Assembly (NCBI RefSeq): GCF_900114165.1
Contig: NZ_FOSB01000015.1
Location: forward strand, 1 to 64,000
From: Halobacillus dabanensis
GTDB lineage: Bacteria; Bacillota; Bacilli; Bacillales; Halobacillaceae
Direction: 5' to 3'
DNA: 64,000 nt
Positions 62,084 through 64,000 of this stretch are shown piece by piece. The position numbers and the translations under genes were made by a program. A model generated the notes under the pieces. It did not search any database, had not been told where the DNA came from, and saw nothing but the letters and a program-made list of their open reading frames with translations. The first letter of the stretch is position 1. Every line of letters begins with the position of its first letter.

Positions 62084-62111
62084 TACTCCAACAGCCTTCT
62101 AAGCTGTTGGT
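62084..62111 (+). repeat. tRNA-Arg(UCU) anticodon-arm fragment, putative att core 1
   Basis: CTCCAACAGCCTTCTAAGCT then GTTGG folds as stem CCAACAGC/GCTGTTGG around the loop CTTCTAA, i.e. the anticodon arm of tRNA-Arg with anticodon TCT. No D-arm precedes and no T-arm follows, so it is not a tRNA gene. TTGTTGACGAATTGTTGACC after it looks like integrase arm sites. Anticodon arms are common att cores. The same sequence returns at the end of the window. Confidence 0.6.
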
Positions 62112-62118
62112 CTTTTTG

Positions 62119-63008
62119 TTGACGAATTGTTGACCAAACACGTCAACAACGATTATTTTTCTTCCTAAACAATCCTAAAATGTCCAAACTCAAACCTAAT
62201 GGATTGCGAGCTTATCGCATTTCGTATATATTAATAGTAAGACAACAAAATATAGAAGCCTTCGGGGTCGGATGAGCTCCGATCTTATAATAAAAGTAAA
62301 GCCACAAACCTTGATAAACAGGGGTTGTGGCTTTTTTTACTTTTGTAGGGGAAGGAGAGAGTTTTTTATTACTTCAATTAGGTGCTAATGGAAGGTTACA
62401 GAAGTTGATATAAACAAGTTTTTGCGGGAATTTAGTAAGTATCCTAAATAGACATCCATTTTGACAAGGGGGAGGTCGTTTAGGCCTTGATAGTTATTCG
62501 ACAAGTAGACTAAAAGTTCTTTTTAAAAGTTGTAAGATTATGTTTGTTTACATTGTAATAAATATAAGAACAGAGGTTCGATATAGAGGGAGTTACTGAA
62601 AGATATAATTAATTGATGGACATAATCGGGATCGAGGGACTATTAAATGAACCTCGTTAATGCTGGGTGACCAAGGGATTATTATCTCGAAACTGAGTCT
62701 TCAAGATAAGGGCAGTTTTCTAGAAGATTCGATTTTGAGATATTAGAGTTAAGCCGTGTTTAATTGAACTTGAATACTTTTGGGACAGCCCTTACGTTTC
62801 ATCTCCGAAATCTCCATCGGTTGCATAATTGGGTAACCTATAGCCGCCCTTCATTAAATCTTCTTAAGTCTAACAGATTCCATATTCTACAGCCCTTCTA
62901 AAGATTGTAGACCTAGGTGTATGTATTAATTACTATCTCTTGCTTTCTTGCCCATGCAGTAAATTGATTAATTTCATACTATAACCATAAGGAAAGGAGA
63001 TGGAAAAC
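62119..63008. other. Gene-poor region with terminator and a degenerate att-like arm
   Basis: No ORF supported. A terminator hairpin lies at 62298-62338. At 62887-62911 CTACAGCCCTTCTAAAGATT GTAG again shows CCTTCTAA in a weak stem, perhaps a third, degenerated att-like arm. The AAGGAG RBS of the collagen-like gene is at the right end. Confidence 0.4.
62298..62338. terminator. Hairpin with A and T tracts
   Basis: AAAGCCACAA-ACC...GGG-TTGTGGCTTT(TTTT); stem of about 13 bp. No intact gene lies directly upstream on either strand, so it is a leftover. Confidence 0.7.
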
Positions 63009-63728
63009 ATGGCTCATAGAAAAAATATAAACAGTAACTGCTGTCCTCCCCTCCCCAAAAGGTTAAGGCCTGACTGCGACTGTCCACCTGGTCCGCGAGG
63101 TCCTATGGGACCACAGGGAGAAACCGGGGCTATTGGACCTCAGGGGCCTGCTGGACCACAGGGAGAAACTGGGGCTACTGGACCTCAAGGGCCTGCTGGA
63201 CCACAGGGAGAAACTGGGGCTACTGGACCTCAAGGGCCTGCTGGACCACAGGGAGAAACTGGGGCTACTGGACCACAGGGGCCTGCTGGGCCAGCGGGAG
63301 GAGTATTAGCCTTTGCAGATTTTTATGCTTTGATGCCTCCTGATAATGCTGCAACGGTTGCCCCCGGTGAAGATGTAGATTTTCCGCAAGATGGACCTAT
63401 TAGTGCCGATGGATTAATTGCCCGAACTAGTGCTGATACATTTAACTTGGCTGAAATTGGCACATATCAGGTTTTGTTTCAAGTAAGTGTCACCGAACCG
63501 GGCCAACTGGTCTTAACTATCAATGACATTGAACAACCCTATACGGTGGTCGGGCGAGCAACTGGTACTTCTCAGATAGTTGGAATAGCTCTTGTTACAA
63601 CGACAAGCATCAATTCAATACTCACTGTCCGAAATCCTGCTGACAATACCACAGCACTAACTATCACTCCCGTCGCTGGAGGAACAGAGCCTGTTTCAGC
63701 ACACCTTGTTATCACGCGACTCGAATAG
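63009..63728 (+). CDS. Collagen-like (BclA-type) exosporium/surface protein
   Basis: A 239-aa protein. The N-terminal ~30 residues are basic with CC and CDC cysteines ([20 protein letters not shown]); next come about 25 Gly-X-Y triplets ([15 protein letters not shown] units, ~28-95), then a ~140-residue C-terminal domain ([20 protein letters not shown], ending [10 protein letters not shown]) of the BclA/TNF-like jelly-roll type. BclA proteins trimerise and form the hair-like nap of spores. The 15-residue unit is encoded by four 45-bp tandem repeats at 63108-63287. ATG 63009 is nine bases after AAGGAG; an ATG three codons earlier overlaps the RBS. Confidence 0.88.
   Translation: MAHRKNINSNCCPPLPKRLRPDCDCPPGPRGPMGPQGETGAIGPQGPAGPQGETGATGPQGPAGPQGETGATGPQGPAGPQGETGATGPQGPAGPAGGVLAFADFYALMPPDNAATVAPGEDVDFPQDGPISADGLIARTSADTFNLAEIGTYQVLFQVSVTEPGQLVLTINDIEQPYTVVGRATGTSQIVGIALVTTTSINSILTVRNPADNTTALTITPVAGGTEPVSAHLVITRLE
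63108..63287 (+). repeat. 45-bp tandem repeat encoding the collagen unit
   Basis: Four units, each beginning GGACCACAGGGAGAAAC, coding [15 protein letters not shown] (the first unit has I in place of the second T). Units 2 and 3 are identical at DNA level, so copy number is likely to vary by slippage or recombination. Confidence 0.9.
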
Positions 63729-63824
63729 ACGGTGAAGGTAGGATAATATGCTGTAGGGGCGAGGTAGCTTTCGAGCCCCCTCAGAACTCTTTGCTCTCAG
63801 AATTATCTTTTGAATAAATACAAT

Positions 63825-63923
63825 GAAGAAACTCGAGTAATTAAGAATATGTTCCTTTGGGGCAGAAATGGGGCAGGATTTCATAATTATTGCCCCATTT
63901 CTATTTGGATCCATCAGATTTAA
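63825..63923 (+). pseudogene. 3' end of a phage-type integrase gene, copy 2
   Basis: EETRVIKNMFLWGRNGAGFH then NYCPISIWIHQI and a stop at 63921-63923. It aligns with copy 1 at 61921-62025 through GAAGAAACTCGAG, the repeated GGGGCAG, ATTATTGCCCCATTT and the stop position. Only the last ~32 codons remain. Confidence 0.5.
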
Positions 63924-63979
63924 TCCCCAAAGAGGTTAATTTGCTGGTATTACAACCTTACTTATAAAGTTTAATCATA

Positions 63980-64000
63980 TGCGCTCCAACAGCCTTCTAA
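63980..64000 (+). repeat. tRNA-Arg(UCU) anticodon-arm fragment, putative att core 2 (cut by window end)
   Basis: GCGCTCCAACAGCCTTCTAA at the very end of the window repeats the core at 62084. It is preceded by TTTAATCATA, as is found (farther away) in copy 1. The preceding bases lack a D-arm, so again it is not the 5' half of a tRNA gene. What follows is outside the window. Confidence 0.55.

Noticed and set aside
62084..62111. A complete tRNA-Arg gene
   Set aside because: Only the anticodon arm is present; acceptor, D-arm and T-arm are missing on both sides.
63108..63287. Regularly spaced repeats as a possible CRISPR array
   Set aside because: The 45-bp units are contiguous, without spacers, and encode Gly-X-Y triplets in one long frame; no cas genes are near.

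Overview
The window is chromosomal DNA from a low-to-mid GC, Gram-positive, endospore-forming Bacillaceae. A salt-tolerant genus near Halobacillus, Pontibacillus or Virgibacillus is my guess, not a proof. The evidence is the order rRNA/tRNA - thiL - tsaE - tsaB - rimI - tsaD - ABC-F - rex - ydiK - ydiL - groES - groEL, which is the Bacillus subtilis ydi/groE neighbourhood. Spo0E-like proteins, DUF3231 proteins, a CIRCE operator and a BclA-like collagen protein support this.

Region 1 (1-12785) is conserved core. It holds the 3' end of 23S rRNA, 5S rRNA, tRNA-fMet and tRNA-Asp, then the thiL/t6A-modification operon. A cluster of DnaA boxes lies after tsaD. An ABC-F ATPase with a homopolymer frameshift follows, then the redox repressor Rex, an MFS drug exporter in the place where tatAy/tatCy sit in B. 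subtilis, YdiK, YdiL and the CIRCE-controlled groES-groEL operon.

Region 2 (about 12784-50841, 38 kb) is an integrative and conjugative element (ICE) in the 3' end of groEL. It is bounded by a 16-bp direct repeat of the groEL end (12768-12783 and 50826-50841). The left end has integrase, ImmA-like protease, a lipoprotein and an ImmR-like repressor facing left, and small HTH/Xis-like genes facing right across an array of CAAC-N5-GTTG operators. DnaD-like replication and DNA-binding genes follow, then a structured non-coding block. The type IV secretion operon comes next (lipoprotein, pilin-like, VirD4, VirB6-like, PrgI-like, VirB4, lysozyme/M23 hydrolase, VirB8-like), then a candidate oriT, MobP2-like relaxase, ArdC-like antirestriction protein and TOPRIM primase.

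The right third of the ICE (36.4-50.3 kb) is cargo, mostly defence. It has a single-gene ATPase-DUF4435 protein resembling a fused PARIS system and, diverging from it, an 866-aa HEPN - NB-ARC - TPR - cold-shock-domain protein that I consider the most interesting gene here. A small tyrosine recombinase, a type III restriction-modification pair, a class D beta-lactamase and a DUF262/DUF1524 (GmrSD-like) type IV restriction enzyme follow.

Region 3 (50842-64000) is a gene-poor mosaic. Intact genes include a cold-shock protein, two Spo0E-like phosphatases, two DUF3231 proteins, a zinc-ribbon protein, a WGxxGxxG-tailed secreted protein and a BclA-like collagen protein. Mixed with them are decayed genes (CarD, LysR, Nudix, XkdX, XhlA, integrase 3' ends), an apparently orphan yybP-ykoY manganese riboswitch, and repeated fragments resembling the tRNA-Arg(UCU) anticodon arm next to integrase tails. 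These fragments point to repeated phage or island integration. Several breaks fall in homopolymers, so sequencing error must be considered before calling them pseudogenes.
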